DNA from: RBG-16-34-14 sp963798865
GTDB taxonomy: Bacteria > Bacteroidota > Ignavibacteria > Ignavibacteriales > Ignavibacteriaceae
NCBI GenBank assembly: GCA_963798865.1
Contig: CAWCVZ010000009.1
Coordinates: 558,001-622,000, forward strand
Length of the DNA stretch: 64,000 nucleotides
Reading direction: 5' to 3'
In this document: one piece after another, positions 1-9,400 of the stretch
Numbering within the stretch: the stretch's first letter is position 1
Layout of the letters: each line of letters begins with the position of its first letter
Position numbers and translations under genes: made by a program
The notes under the pieces: generated by a model
What the model saw: only the letters and a program-made list of their open reading frames with translations
Databases searched by the model: none
Told to the model about the DNA's origin: nothing

Positions 1-1
1 T

Positions 2-2872
2 ACTGATTCACTTAATGTTTTTTATTTTGGAGGTGCCGGAGGCGGAGTATGGAAAACTATTGATGCCGGCAATACATGGTTTCCGTTAATGCAGAATGAA
101 ACTGCATCTGCTGTTGGAGCTCTTAAAATTGCACCTTCTAACCCAAATATTATTTATGTAGGAACCGGACAGGTTGCCTGGCGTTATGATATTCTTGATG
201 GCGATGGTGTTTACAAATCGGATGATGGTGGTGAATCCTGGAAAAATATTGGTTTAAAAGAAACAAAATATATTGGTAGAATTTTAGTTCATCCTAAAAA
301 TCCGGATAGAGTAATTGTTGCAGCATTGGGACAAGTTTTTGGATCAAGTAAAGATAGAGGGATTTATCTTACTAAAGATGGCGGAAAAAGCTGGAAACAG
401 GTTCTGTATGTTAATGATTCAACCGGTGCCGTTGATCTTGCAATGGATCCATCCCGCCCTGAAATTATTTATGCGGCTTTATGGCAAATGAGAATGCATC
501 CCTGGCTTGATTATTATATCCCACAATTCGGAAGACATTCCGGAATTTATAAAAGTGTTGATGGGGGAGAGCACTGGACAAAACTTTCAGGTAATGGCCT
601 GCCGGATGTTCCGCTTGGTAGAATCAGTCTTGCAGCAGCAGATGGAAGTGATGGGAAAATTATTTATGCTGGCATTGATACCGAAGGAAATAAAAAAGGA
701 TTATACCATTCATCGAATGGCGGCAAAAGCTGGACATTTGTAAATAATGATGGAGTTTTAGCCGATTCATATTTTGGAAGATTGAATGTTGATCCAAAGA
801 ATCCGGCTATTGTTTATGTAATGGGGCAGTCAATCCGTCGGTCAACAGATGGAGGAAAAACTTTTGAAATTTTTCTCGGCGCACCCGGGGGAGATGACTA
901 TCATTTTATGTGGATAAACCCTGAGCACCCTAAATATATGATTACTGCTTCCGACCAGGGAACTATTGTCTCAGTTAATGGTGGTGAAACCTGGTCAAAC
1001 TGGTATAATCAGCCGACAGGTCAGCTTTATCATTTAGCTGCTGATGACAGATTCCCTTACAGGATTTATGCAGGTCAGCAGGATAATGGTACAGTTTCAA
1101 TTTTAAGCAGAGGTCCCTATGGTGTAATTGAAATGAGAGACTGGCATCCTGTAGGTGCTAATGAGAGAGATTATGATATTCCAAATCCGAATGATCCGGA
1201 TATGGTTGTTGGCTCAGGGCTTGGTGGAAACCTGAACAGGTTTGATGAAGAAACAAGACAATCTGCTGAAATTTCTCCCTGGCCTTTTTCAAGTTATGCG
1301 GAAAAACCAAATACAGTTAAGTACCGTTACTCTTGGATAACACCGATTGCATATTCGCAAACTGGAAAACGTGCTTTATACTTTGGTTCACAATATCTTT
1401 TCAGATCAACTGATGATGGAAACAATTGGGATATCATTAGCCCTGATTTAAGCCGAAAGACGACCGATACAATAAATTGTGATAACCCTAATTTAGAGGA
1501 AGCCGGCAATTGCGGTTTTGGAGTTATATGGAGTATCGCTCCATCTTATCTTTCTGAAAATGTAATATGGATCGGTACGGATGATGGTTTGATTCGTCTT
1601 ACTACTGATGAAGGAAAAACTTGGAATAATGTAACCCCACCTGAGATTCCTTTATGGGCACGAATAGATGCCGTTGACCCTTCTCCTTTTTCTATTCACT
1701 CAGCTTACGTTGCAGTTAATCTTCACAGGTTAAATAAGTTTAGTCCTTTAATTTTAAAAACAAAAGATGATGGAAAAACCTGGGAAAAAATAATTAATGG
1801 TTTACCTGATGATGAATATGTGAATGTTGTTCGTTCGGATATTAAACAGGAAGGATTATTATTTGCAGGTACAAACCGGAGCGTTTATGTTTCATTTAAT
1901 GATGGTGAATACTGGCAGCCCCTCAGGTTAAACTTTCCAACAACTTCAGTTCGAGATCTTTTGGTTCACGAGAATGATTTGATTGCTGCAACACAGGGAA
2001 GGGCAATCTGGATACTTGATGATCTTCGGCCGTTACGTGAAATAAGTGCCGGCATTGTTTCAAACCCTGTTCATCTTTTTCATCCCAGTGATGCATGGAG
2101 AATCCGCGGGAATGAAAATCGTGACACTCCCTGGCCTCCTTCAATTGCCGTCGGGCAAAATCCGCCGGATGGAGCAATAATTGATTACTGGCTTAAAGAT
2201 GATGTAAAGGAAGTTTCTCTTAAAATCTCTGATATGGATGGAAATGTTGTCCGGCAATTTTCGAGCAAAGATGAACCGGAGAAATTAAATGTGTACCGCT
2301 ATTTTGATAAAAGATGGCTTGGGGCTCAACAGGTTCCTTCTATTAAGTCAGGTATGCACAGGTTCATCTGGGATTTAAGATATAAAAGACCTCCTGCACT
2401 TAAATATGAATATTCAATTTCCGGTTTATGGTTAAGAGGAACTCCAATTAATCCGCAGGGACTAATGGTTCTGCCGGGAAATTATTTAGTCACATTAACG
2501 GCGGATGGTATAGATTATAAACAACCGTTAACCATAAAAATGGATCCGAGAGTTGAAGTAACTAATGATGAATTAAAAGAGCAACTGAAATTGGCGCAAA
2601 ATATAATCGGATCTATGGAAGATTTAGATAATGCAAATAAAAAAATAGATCTTCAGTTAAAAGATTCCAGCGGAACTAACCGGGCTGATATTGATTCATT
2701 AAAAAAAATGAAAGCTGAAATAATTTCTTTAAGCGATGTTTTTGCAAGCCTGATTAATTCAGTTCAAAGTGCCGATGCAAATCCTACCCAGGGTCAAAAA
2801 GAATTATTTGAAGAATATCTTGAAAAGTTAAAAGAGTTGATTAATAAACTGGAGAAAATCAAAAATCTTTAA
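2..2872 (+). CDS. Sortilin/VPS10-like BNR beta-propeller protein, 5' partial
   Basis: The reading frame is open from base 2 with no stop before the first ATG at 89, and the extra residues (FGGAGGGVWKTIDAG, NTW) are a typical BNR repeat. The gene therefore starts upstream of the window. About 957 residues are visible. Many Asp-box repeats of the S-x-D-G-G-x-x-W type (KSDDGGESW, TKDGGKSW, SSNGGKSW, RSTDGGKTF) form a multi-bladed propeller. The last 100 residues are helical and Lys/Glu-rich, a possible coiled coil. Such proteins are usually exported and annotated as VPS10/sortilin-like or glycosyl-hydrolase-like, but the substrate is unknown. It converges on the Rieske gene 17 bases away, with no clear terminator between them. 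Confidence 0.8.
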   Translation, partial: TDSLNVFYFGGAGGGVWKTIDAGNTWFPLMQNETASAVGALKIAPSNPNIIYVGTGQVAWRYDILDGDGVYKSDDGGESWKNIGLKETKYIGRILVHPKNPDRVIVAALGQVFGSSKDRGIYLTKDGGKSWKQVLYVNDSTGAVDLAMDPSRPEIIYAALWQMRMHPWLDYYIPQFGRHSGIYKSVDGGEHWTKLSGNGLPDVPLGRISLAAADGSDGKIIYAGIDTEGNKKGLYHSSNGGKSWTFVNNDGVLADSYFGRLNVDPKNPAIVYVMGQSIRRSTDGGKTFEIFLGAPGGDDYHFMWINPEHPKYMITASDQGTIVSVNGGETWSNWYNQPTGQLYHLAADDRFPYRIYAGQQDNGTVSILSRGPYGVIEMRDWHPVGANERDYDIPNPNDPDMVVGSGLGGNLNRFDEETRQSAEISPWPFSSYAEKPNTVKYRYSWITPIAYSQTGKRALYFGSQYLFRSTDDGNNWDIISPDLSRKTTDTINCDNPNLEEAGNCGFGVIWSIAPSYLSENVIWIGTDDGLIRLTTDEGKTWNNVTPPEIPLWARIDAVDPSPFSIHSAYVAVNLHRLNKFSPLILKTKDDGKTWEKIINGLPDDEYVNVVRSDIKQEGLLFAGTNRSVYVSFNDGEYWQPLRLNFPTTSVRDLLVHENDLIAATQGRAIWILDDLRPLREISAGIVSNPVHLFHPSDAWRIRGNENRDTPWPPSIAVGQNPPDGAIIDYWLKDDVKEVSLKISDMDGNVVRQFSSKDEPEKLNVYRYFDKRWLGAQQVPSIKSGMHRFIWDLRYKRPPALKYEYSISGLWLRGTPINPQGLMVLPGNYLVTLTADGIDYKQPLTIKMDPRVEVTNDELKEQLKLAQNIIGSMEDLDNANKKIDLQLKDSSGTNRADIDSLKKMKAEIISLSDVFASLINSVQSADANPTQGQKELFEEYLEKLKELINKLEKIKNL

Positions 2873-2889
2873 TGAAAGTAATTGATCTT

Positions 2890-3363
2890 TCAATTCATTG
2901 TAATTATTAATTGATCGCCCGTTTTTTCTGTATGAAGAATTGTTAAAGGAGAACTTGCAGGTCCTTTCGTAACCTTTCCATTAAAATCAAACCGGGAACC
3001 ATGACAGGGGCATACAAACTGGCTGCTTCCTGCATCAATATTACTAACTGTGCAGGATTGGTGAGTACAAACCGATGTTAATCCGTTATAAACATTTTCT
3101 GAAGGATGATCTACCAAAACAAATCCTGAAGAAAAATTAACAAGCGCTGCGGTTCCCGTTTTGGCAAGCGGTGATGAAGAACCAATTGTTATTGTAACTT
3201 TTCCGTTAGATAAATTTCCCTGGATTGAAGGCAAGGGAGTTGAATTATCAGCCTCCATACCATTATTACAGCTTTCTAAAAGAGGAGTTAAATACGATGG
3301 TATAGTAATTAATACAGCACTTTTTATAGTTTTTTTAAAGAAATCCTTCCTGGTAATTTTCAT
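2890..3363 (-). CDS. Rieske [2Fe-2S] protein, membrane-anchored or lipoprotein
   Basis: This 157-residue protein has the full Rieske signature: C99-T-H101 and C118-P-C-H121. C104 and C120 are placed to form the disulfide found in cytochrome bc-type Rieske proteins (CTHQSC and CPCHGS). The N-terminus (TRKDFFKK then a hydrophobic stretch) resembles a Tat signal with Arg-Lys instead of Arg-Arg. It ends in LESC, a possible but imperfect lipobox. A role in electron transfer on the outer face of the inner membrane is inferred. No cytochrome b or other partner lies beside it, so it may be a stand-alone Rieske protein rather than a bc-complex subunit. Confidence 0.85.
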   Translation of the reverse strand: MKITRKDFFKKTIKSAVLITIPSYLTPLLESCNNGMEADNSTPLPSIQGNLSNGKVTITIGSSSPLAKTGTAALVNFSSGFVLVDHPSENVYNGLTSVCTHQSCTVSNIDAGSSQFVCPCHGSRFDFNGKVTKGPASSPLTILHTEKTGDQLIITMN

Positions 3364-3767
3364 TTAAGTATAATTATTTAAGATTCTTTAAATTGAAAAA
3401 AATAGGAGCTTTTTATTAAATACAATTTTATTATCAATATGAGTTTATAAATAAATCAACACATAAAAAATATTTATAATAATTTTTTCTCCAACTAAAG
3501 CATTTTTAAAAATTAGTTTTTTTAACCGGGCTAAAATCTATCAATTTTTTTTTGTTGGTTTTATCACCTAAATACTAAAAATTTTTTTTAGTCTATGACA
3601 TAAATAATAAACTTTTTATCTTAACACTTAAGGTAAAAAATTTATATACTTTTATTTCGTCATTGCAATCCGGTCGTGTCTTAAAAATTTGTTAAGGATG
3701 TTAAAAATTATTCTGCTGTAATTATTAGAATTTTTTAAAAGCCAAAATTTGTTAGAAAGGATTTATA
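3364..3767. other. AT-rich divergent intergenic region
   Basis: This 404-base gap lies between the divergent Rieske and efflux-adaptor genes. It is extremely AT-rich and contains no coding-like frame. Just before the adaptor ATG there is a good ribosome-binding site (AGAAAGGA). Promoters for both directions presumably lie here, but I cannot place them with confidence. One AT-only hairpin (ACTAAAAA with TTTTTAGT, near 3575-3593) is too weak to interpret. Confidence 0.5.
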
Positions 3768-4886
3768 ATGATTAAAAAAAGAAACCTGTTCACATTCAGA
3801 ATATTAAATAAATATTCTGAGGTTTTTCTTTCTGTTTCTTTTATTTTTTCACTCATCTTTATTATTGGGTGCGGAGAAAAAAAACCCAGTGGACAATTTT
3901 CAATGCCTCCAATGCCGGTTGAAACAGCTATTGTAAAAGAACAAAAAGTTGCCGACCAGTTCGAGGCAGTTGGCACTATTGAGGCAATTGAAGCTATTAC
4001 CGTAGTATCAGAAATTGATGCTTCGGTTGTAAGCCTTCCATTTGAAGAAGGAGGATTTATAAAAAAGGGAGAATTAATTGCGCAGCTCGATGACTCACAG
4101 CTTAAAGGTGAAGTTCTCCGGACGGAAGCTTTATTAACTCAGGCTCAGGCAAGCTATAACAGAATCAAAACTCTTGTTGAACAGAAAGCGGGGACGCAAC
4201 AATCTCTTGATAATGCAGCAGCAGACTTGAAAGTTGCTCAGGCAAATCTCGAACTTGCAAAAGCACGATTTAATAAAACCAGGATTACTGCTCCTTTTGG
4301 CGGAATGCTGGGATCGCGCAGAGTTAGTGTCGGCTCTTTTTTAAGAGCGGGCGGAGTAATAACAGAACTTGCAAATATTGATGAAATCCGTGTAACCCTT
4401 TCAGTGCCTGAACGATATCTTTCAGATTTAAAACGAGGTTCAGAAGTAACTGTTTATTCAAGTGCTTTTCCTAATTATAAAGCTAAGGGAAAAATTGCTG
4501 TCGTTGAGCCGGTTGTTGATCCTTCAACGCGGACAGCAAGGGTTGTGGTGCGTGTTCCAAATCCTGGTCGCAAATTCCTTCCCGGTATGTCGGCAAATGT
4601 ATCAGTTGTTTTAAGGGAGCGACCAAAAGCGCTTACAGTACCAAGTGAATCTGTTTTTGCAAGCGGCAATCAGTCATTTGTTTTTATGGTTAAGCCCGAT
4701 AGTACAGTGGCTCGTGTTGGTGTTACTCTGGGAACTCAATTATCGGATGTTGTTGAAGTTGTAAATGGTTTAAAAGAAGGTGACCAGATTGTCAGTGCAG
4801 GTCATCAAAAATTATTTGATGGGGCAAAGGTTATGCCTGTAATGATTAAAGATTCAACTACAGGTAAAGATTCAACTTCGAGATAG
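3768..4886 (+). CDS. RND efflux periplasmic adaptor lipoprotein (AcrA/MexA family)
   Basis: This 372-residue protein begins with a hydrophobic signal ending in the lipobox IIGC, so it should be a lipoprotein on the periplasmic side. It has the membrane-fusion layout in order: a first barrel strand region (VVSEIDASVVSLPFEEG), a lipoyl half-motif, an alpha-hairpin with Gln/Ala-rich heptads (LLTQAQASYNRIKTLVEQK), the second lipoyl half (ITAPFGGMLGSR), then a beta-barrel. It links an inner-membrane RND pump to an outer-membrane channel. The pump gene follows after 44 bases with its own weak binding site (AAGGA), so the two are probably one operon. No TolC-like gene is in the window. The start at 3768 is supported by AAAGGA upstream. 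Confidence 0.93.
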   Translation: MIKKRNLFTFRILNKYSEVFLSVSFIFSLIFIIGCGEKKPSGQFSMPPMPVETAIVKEQKVADQFEAVGTIEAIEAITVVSEIDASVVSLPFEEGGFIKKGELIAQLDDSQLKGEVLRTEALLTQAQASYNRIKTLVEQKAGTQQSLDNAAADLKVAQANLELAKARFNKTRITAPFGGMLGSRRVSVGSFLRAGGVITELANIDEIRVTLSVPERYLSDLKRGSEVTVYSSAFPNYKAKGKIAVVEPVVDPSTRTARVVVRVPNPGRKFLPGMSANVSVVLRERPKALTVPSESVFASGNQSFVFMVKPDSTVARVGVTLGTQLSDVVEVVNGLKEGDQIVSAGHQKLFDGAKVMPVMIKDSTTGKDSTSR

Positions 4887-4930
4887 TAATGAATTGATTT
4901 TTTAATTCATCAAGGATAAGGAAACAGAAA

Positions 4931-7900
4931 ATGAAGATTAGTCAAATATCTGTACAGAGACCGGTTCTTGCAAGTGTAATGAGTCTTGCAATAATACTTT
5001 TTGGTATAATTTCATTCATCCGGCTGCCTGTCAGAGAATATCCAGATATTGATTCACCAATAGTTTCTGTTGTTACTTTATACCGGGGTGCAAGCCCGAG
5101 TGTTGTTGAAACTGAAATTACAGATCCTCTTGAAGAACAATTTGCAACTCTTGAGGGAGTTAAAACAATGACTTCGTCGAGCCGTGAGGAAGGATCTGTT
5201 ATTACAATTGAATTTGAATTAGGGCGTGATATAAATGAAGCAGCAAATGATGTTCGTGACCGTGTTTCTCGTATCCGGGGTGTATTACCCCAGGAAATAG
5301 ATGATCCAATAATTTCAAAAGTTGATGCGAACGCTCAGCCGATATTCTGGCTTGCTCTTCACAGTAAACAATATAATGAACTTGAATTAACGGATATGGC
5401 TGACCGTATATTAAAAGAAAGAATTCAAAGGCTGCCGGGGGTTGGTTCAGTTTTTATCGGAGGCGAACGCCGTTATGCAATGCGTGTCTGGCTTGATCCG
5501 CTTCGGATGGCTTCGCATGGATTGACCTCTCAGGATATTGAACAGGCAATCCTCAAAGAGAATGCTGAAATACCCGGCGGCAGAGTCGAAGGAGATCTAA
5601 GAGAATTTGCTGTTCGAACAAAAGGGGAACTTACAACCCCCGAAGAATTTGGATCTATTATAGTTTCACAAAATGGTAATGATATAGTTCGTTTAAGGGA
5701 AGTTGCCGATGTAAATGTTGGTGCAGAAAATGAAAGGACCGCTGCCCGTTATAATGGAGAACCTGCAGTTGGTTTAGGTATTGTTAAACAATCTAAAGCA
5801 AGTACAATTGAAGTAGCGGATCAAATTCATAAAGTATTGGAAGAACTTAGACGGCTTCTGCCTCAAGGTATGCAGTTAGAAGTTGCTTATGACAGCTCAA
5901 CTTTTATTAATGAATCAATTTCTGAAGTTCGACAAACACTGCTGATCGCTATAGGACTGGTAATACTTATTGTACTGGCTTTCCTGAAAAGTTTCCGGGC
6001 AACAGTAATTCCATCGCTTGCTATTCCTGTTTCTATTATTGGAGCTTTAAGTGTTGTTTATTTTGCCGGCTTCACTATTAATATTCTTACTCTGCTGGGT
6101 TTGGTATTATCGATCGGGTTGGTTGTTGATGATGCCATCGTTATGCTTGAAAATATATACCGGCATATGGAAATGGGGAAAACAAGATGGCAGGCAGCTA
6201 TTGATGGCAGCAAAGAGATTGGATTTGCAGTTGTTGCTACGACTATTTCTCTCGTTGCAGTATTTGTTCCTCTCGCATTTCTTACTGGAACAGTTGGAAG
6301 ATTATTTAATGAATTTGGTGTTGCTGTAGCAGTGGCTGTATTAATTTCCGGATTTGTTGCTTTAACATTAACACCGATGGTGTGTTCAAAAATTCTTAAA
6401 CCATTGCATCATACGGGAACTGGCTGGGCGTCCCGTTCTTTTGATGCCTTCTTTGAATTTCTTAACAGGACATACGAAAGAAGTTTGAGAACAGCTCTCC
6501 GGCATAGAGTTTTAACTGTTATTGGCGGCGTCATTCTCATTGCTTTGAGTGTAGTTCTTTTCATTTTATTACCAAGCGAACTTGCACCGATTGAAGATCG
6601 GAGTGTAGGTTTTGGTATCGTCATTGCACCTGAAGGTTCTACTCTTGAATACACAGATAAATATGTTAGAGAAATTGAAAAAAGATTGATGGCTCTTCCT
6701 GAACGTAAAGCTCTTTTTACTGCTACCGGATTAGGTTTCCAGGGTCCCGGGAATGTTACGAATAGTTTTATGTTTCTGGCATTAAAACCAAAAAGTGAAA
6801 GAGATAAAACCCAGCAGCAAATCGTTCAGGAACTTTTCCCTCAGCTTATAACAATTCCGGGTGTTCTGGCATTCGTAATTAATCCTCCGAGTTTGGGCGC
6901 ACAGTTTAATTCAAGCCCTGTTGATTATGTTTTGCAGGGTGATAATTATGATGAATTGAACCAGGCCGTTGGAATTATGATGAGTGAAGCTTCTAAACTC
7001 GGTTACCTGATTAACCTTGATAGTGATTTGCGACTTAATAAACCACAGCTGGATATTAATATTGACCGCGAAAGGGCTTCGGGACTTGGGGTATCCGTGA
7101 CCGATATCGGCTCTACCCTTGAAACTTTTCTTGGAGGCAGACAGGTTACTAATTTTAAACGCGGTACCAAACAATATGATGTTATACTTCAAACCAAACC
7201 GGAGCTCCGTTCTTCCCCCGAAGCAATAAGAAATCTTTATCTTAGGGGAAAGGATGGATTAATACAGTTAGCGAGTGTTGTTAGAGTTGAAAAAACTGTT
7301 GCGCCAAAGGAATTGAATCATTATAACAGGATACGCTCAGCAAGAATCTCTGCAAGCTTAATACCCGGAGTAACTCTTGGTAAAGCCCTTCAAGATCTTG
7401 ACCGCGTTGCTGAAACTAAATTGCCTGCAGGTATCAAAACAGATTACGCAGGACAATCATTGGAATACAGAACATCAAGCTCCAGTCTCTATTTTCTTTT
7501 TCTTCTCGCAATTTTATTTATTTACCTGGTATTGTCTGCCCAGTTTGAAAGTTTTGTACATCCATTTACTATATTGCTTACAGTTCCTCTTGCTGTTTTC
7601 GGAGCTCTTCTGTTTTTATTTATTTTCGGACAGACACTGAATATATACTCTCAGATTGGTTTGATTATGCTTATTGGTCTTGTAACCAAAAATGCAATTC
7701 TTATTGTTGAATTTTCTAATCAGCTTCAGGCAAGAGGCTCATCACTTTATGATGCAGTTATTGAAGCTGCAACAATCCGTTTGAGACCAATACTTATGAC
7801 TTCCTTTACAACAATTTTTGGAATTCTTCCAATTGCAATTGGTCTTGGTGCAGGAGGAGAATCCAGACGTCCTTTAGGATTAGTTGTTGTTGGAGGATTA

Positions 7901-8038
7901 TTCTTTGCAACTTTTTTAACATTAATAATTGTTCCGGTTGTTTATACTCTTCTTGCACGGTTTACAAAAATTTCTAAAGAGGTTAATCAGCTTGAAAAAG
8001 AAGAGAACCTTGAATTAAAACCGGTAACGGTTGAATAA
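4931..8038 (+). CDS. RND multidrug efflux permease (AcrB/MexF family)
   Basis: At 1035 residues this is the usual length for an HAE1/AcrB-type transporter. It starts with the typical KISQISVQRPVLASVMSLA segment, an inner-membrane anchor. Two large periplasmic domains alternate with two blocks of transmembrane helices. The motif GLVVDDAIVMLENIYRH in the first helical block carries the paired aspartates used for proton relay. The second block has GLVTKNAILIVEFSNQ. It would export drugs, detergents or metabolites in exchange for protons, together with the adaptor upstream. The substrate cannot be told from sequence. The next gene follows only 6 bases after the stop and is probably co-transcribed. 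Confidence 0.95.
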   Translation: MKISQISVQRPVLASVMSLAIILFGIISFIRLPVREYPDIDSPIVSVVTLYRGASPSVVETEITDPLEEQFATLEGVKTMTSSSREEGSVITIEFELGRDINEAANDVRDRVSRIRGVLPQEIDDPIISKVDANAQPIFWLALHSKQYNELELTDMADRILKERIQRLPGVGSVFIGGERRYAMRVWLDPLRMASHGLTSQDIEQAILKENAEIPGGRVEGDLREFAVRTKGELTTPEEFGSIIVSQNGNDIVRLREVADVNVGAENERTAARYNGEPAVGLGIVKQSKASTIEVADQIHKVLEELRRLLPQGMQLEVAYDSSTFINESISEVRQTLLIAIGLVILIVLAFLKSFRATVIPSLAIPVSIIGALSVVYFAGFTINILTLLGLVLSIGLVVDDAIVMLENIYRHMEMGKTRWQAAIDGSKEIGFAVVATTISLVAVFVPLAFLTGTVGRLFNEFGVAVAVAVLISGFVALTLTPMVCSKILKPLHHTGTGWASRSFDAFFEFLNRTYERSLRTALRHRVLTVIGGVILIALSVVLFILLPSELAPIEDRSVGFGIVIAPEGSTLEYTDKYVREIEKRLMALPERKALFTATGLGFQGPGNVTNSFMFLALKPKSERDKTQQQIVQELFPQLITIPGVLAFVINPPSLGAQFNSSPVDYVLQGDNYDELNQAVGIMMSEASKLGYLINLDSDLRLNKPQLDINIDRERASGLGVSVTDIGSTLETFLGGRQVTNFKRGTKQYDVILQTKPELRSSPEAIRNLYLRGKDGLIQLASVVRVEKTVAPKELNHYNRIRSARISASLIPGVTLGKALQDLDRVAETKLPAGIKTDYAGQSLEYRTSSSSLYFLFLLAILFIYLVLSAQFESFVHPFTILLTVPLAVFGALLFLFIFGQTLNIYSQIGLIMLIGLVTKNAILIVEFSNQLQARGSSLYDAVIEAATIRLRPILMTSFTTIFGILPIAIGLGAGGESRRPLGLVVVGGLFFATFLTLIIVPVVYTLLARFTKISKEVNQLEKEENLELKPVTVE

Positions 8039-8044
8039 TCTGAA

Positions 8045-8908
8045 ATGAAAAATATTTTTTTGTTAAGCGTTTTAATATTTGCTTTAATACCGGCTGTACT
8101 TTTGCCGGATGATGAAAGTATGATCCGTGTAATGACTTATAATATCAGGTACGCAGGCGATGAGAAAACAGAAGGAATAAATTCATGGAATAACAGAAAA
8201 GAGCTTGTTGCTTTAATTATTAGAAATTACAAAGCTGATATCGTCGGATTACAGGAGGCATTAAAAGTTCAGCTTGATGATTTAACAAGTTTGCTTCCTG
8301 AGTTTACTTATCTTGGTGTTGGAAGAGAAGATGGCGCTGAAGGAGGGGAATATTCTGCAATCTTTTATAATAAAAAAAGATTTGAGGTTTTAGAAGATTC
8401 TACTATCTGGCTTTCTGAAACTCCTGAGAAACCTTCAAAAGGATGGGATGCTGCTTTTAAAAGAGTTATTACCTGGGCAAAATTTAAAGATAAATTAACC
8501 GGAAAAATATTTTTTCACTTCAATACTCATTTTGATCATGTTGGTGAAGTAGCCCGAATGGAAAGCGCCGATCTTTTGAATGATAAAGTTGCTGAGATTG
8601 CAGGAAAAACTCCCGCAATAATAACCGGCGATTTAAATTTTAAGCCAGATGCAAAAGCATATAAAATTCTCACAGGGGGCAGAAGAAATTTTTTATTTGA
8701 TACTCAGAAAATTTCTAAAGTTGATTCATCGGGTTCAAAAATAACATTTAATGATTTCGGAAAATCACTTGAAGCTGGAAATAAAATTGACTATATCTTT
8801 ATTAAAAATGAAGTTGAAGTGTTAAAACATCAGATTATTGCAGATACATTTAATGGAAGTTATGCATCCGATCATTTTCCTGTATTGGCTGAACTACGGA
8901 TTAAGTAA
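8045..8908 (+). CDS. Endonuclease/exonuclease/phosphatase (EEP) family hydrolase, exported
   Basis: This 287-residue protein has an N-terminal hydrophobic signal (IFLLSVLIFALIPAVLL), which suggests export. The EEP catalytic signature is complete: RVMTYNIRY (Asn), GLQEA (metal-binding Glu), NTHFDHVG (His), TGDLNFKPD (Asp-Leu-Asn), NKIDYIF and a terminal SDHFPV (Asp-His). This fold covers nucleases, sphingomyelinases and phosphodiesterases. An exported single-domain member of this length usually cleaves phosphodiesters of nucleic acid or lipid headgroups, but the substrate is not visible here. It starts 6 bases after the RND pump. Downstream begins the inverted-repeat array. Confidence 0.88.
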   Translation: MKNIFLLSVLIFALIPAVLLPDDESMIRVMTYNIRYAGDEKTEGINSWNNRKELVALIIRNYKADIVGLQEALKVQLDDLTSLLPEFTYLGVGREDGAEGGEYSAIFYNKKRFEVLEDSTIWLSETPEKPSKGWDAAFKRVITWAKFKDKLTGKIFFHFNTHFDHVGEVARMESADLLNDKVAEIAGKTPAIITGDLNFKPDAKAYKILTGGRRNFLFDTQKISKVDSSGSKITFNDFGKSLEAGNKIDYIFIKNEVEVLKHQIIADTFNGSYASDHFPVLAELRIK

Positions 8909-8920
8909 TTTATTTAAAAT

Positions 8921-9196
8921 AAAAAAGACTCTGCATGGCTATTGTAGGGATTATTTACCCTCATTGTTTGTTATTCGATCGGTATTAAGAGTAGTACAAA
9001 TAATAAAGCAATGAATGCAGAGTCCTGAAAACCTGGTTTTGATTAATTATTCCATCTCAAAAAAATAATCTCAAAACCCAAGGAGGATGTTCATTAAAGT
9101 TTAGAACATAAGAGACTCTGCATCTCCCCGGACACTTCGTTACCGGGACTGTATATTATCAACACAAAAAAACGAAGACCATGCAGAGTCAAAAAA
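8921..9196. repeat. Nested inverted-repeat block, four alternating copies of a 10-mer
   Basis: The 10-mer GACTCTGCAT occurs at 8927-8936 and 9114-9123. Its exact reverse complement occurs at 9015-9024 and 9181-9190. Orientation therefore alternates. Each neighbouring pair can form a 10-bp stem, and the outermost pair extends to 12 bp (8927-8938 with 9179-9190). The block is flanked on both sides by six A (8921-8926 and 9191-9196). Between the two units are two more hairpins: GGTTTTGA 9035-9042 with TCAAAACC 9071-9078, and ATGTTC 9087-9092 with GAACAT 9104-9109. No coding frame is present. It could be a structured RNA or a non-autonomous element with 12-bp ends and an A6 target duplication; the sequence alone does not decide. 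Confidence 0.7.
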
Positions 9197-9203
9197 TATA
9201 TGC

Positions 9204-9276
9204 GGCTTTATGAACCTTCCGTGCAGGTATTACCACAAATCATCTCTCAACTTTTCAATAAAAGAATCATAAAGCC
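9204..9276. repeat. Inverted repeat with perfect 10-bp arms
   Basis: GGCTTTATGA at 9204-9213 is the exact reverse complement of TCATAAAGCC at 9267-9276, enclosing 53 bases. Inside, ACCT (9214-9217) can pair with AGGT (9225-9228). It lies only 13 bases after the preceding repeat block and 4 bases before the next inverted repeat, so it reads as part of one series. The arm sequence is unrelated to GACTCTGCAT. There is no coding frame and no T-run after the stem, so it is not an ordinary terminator. Confidence 0.6.
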
Positions 9277-9280
9277 AAAA

Positions 9281-9374
9281 AGTTCAGAAGTTTATTCAGC
9301 TTTTAATTCTATTAAACAAGCTGTATTTTTCATCGTGACTCCAAAAGTTAATTATCAAATCAACCTTCCGAACT
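9281..9374. repeat. Inverted repeat, 10-bp arms with one mismatch
   Basis: AGTTCAGAAG (9281-9290) pairs with CTTCCGAACT (9365-9374) over nine of ten positions, with one A-C mismatch. A smaller stem sits inside: CAGCTT (9297-9302) with AAGCTG (9318-9323). The spacing and arm length match the neighbouring units, suggesting one folded region. Confidence 0.5.
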
Positions 9375-9400
9375 GAGTGCAAAGCTAAAGCAAAATAAAT

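Noticed and set aside
3768..8038. Complete tripartite efflux operon
   Set aside because: Only adaptor and pump are present; the next gene is a phosphodiesterase-type enzyme and no TolC-like gene occurs in the window.
9082..9104. Tiny gene with AAGGAGG and ATG at 9087
   Set aside because: The ATG touches the purine tract with no spacer and the frame stops after five codons; it is part of a hairpin arm.
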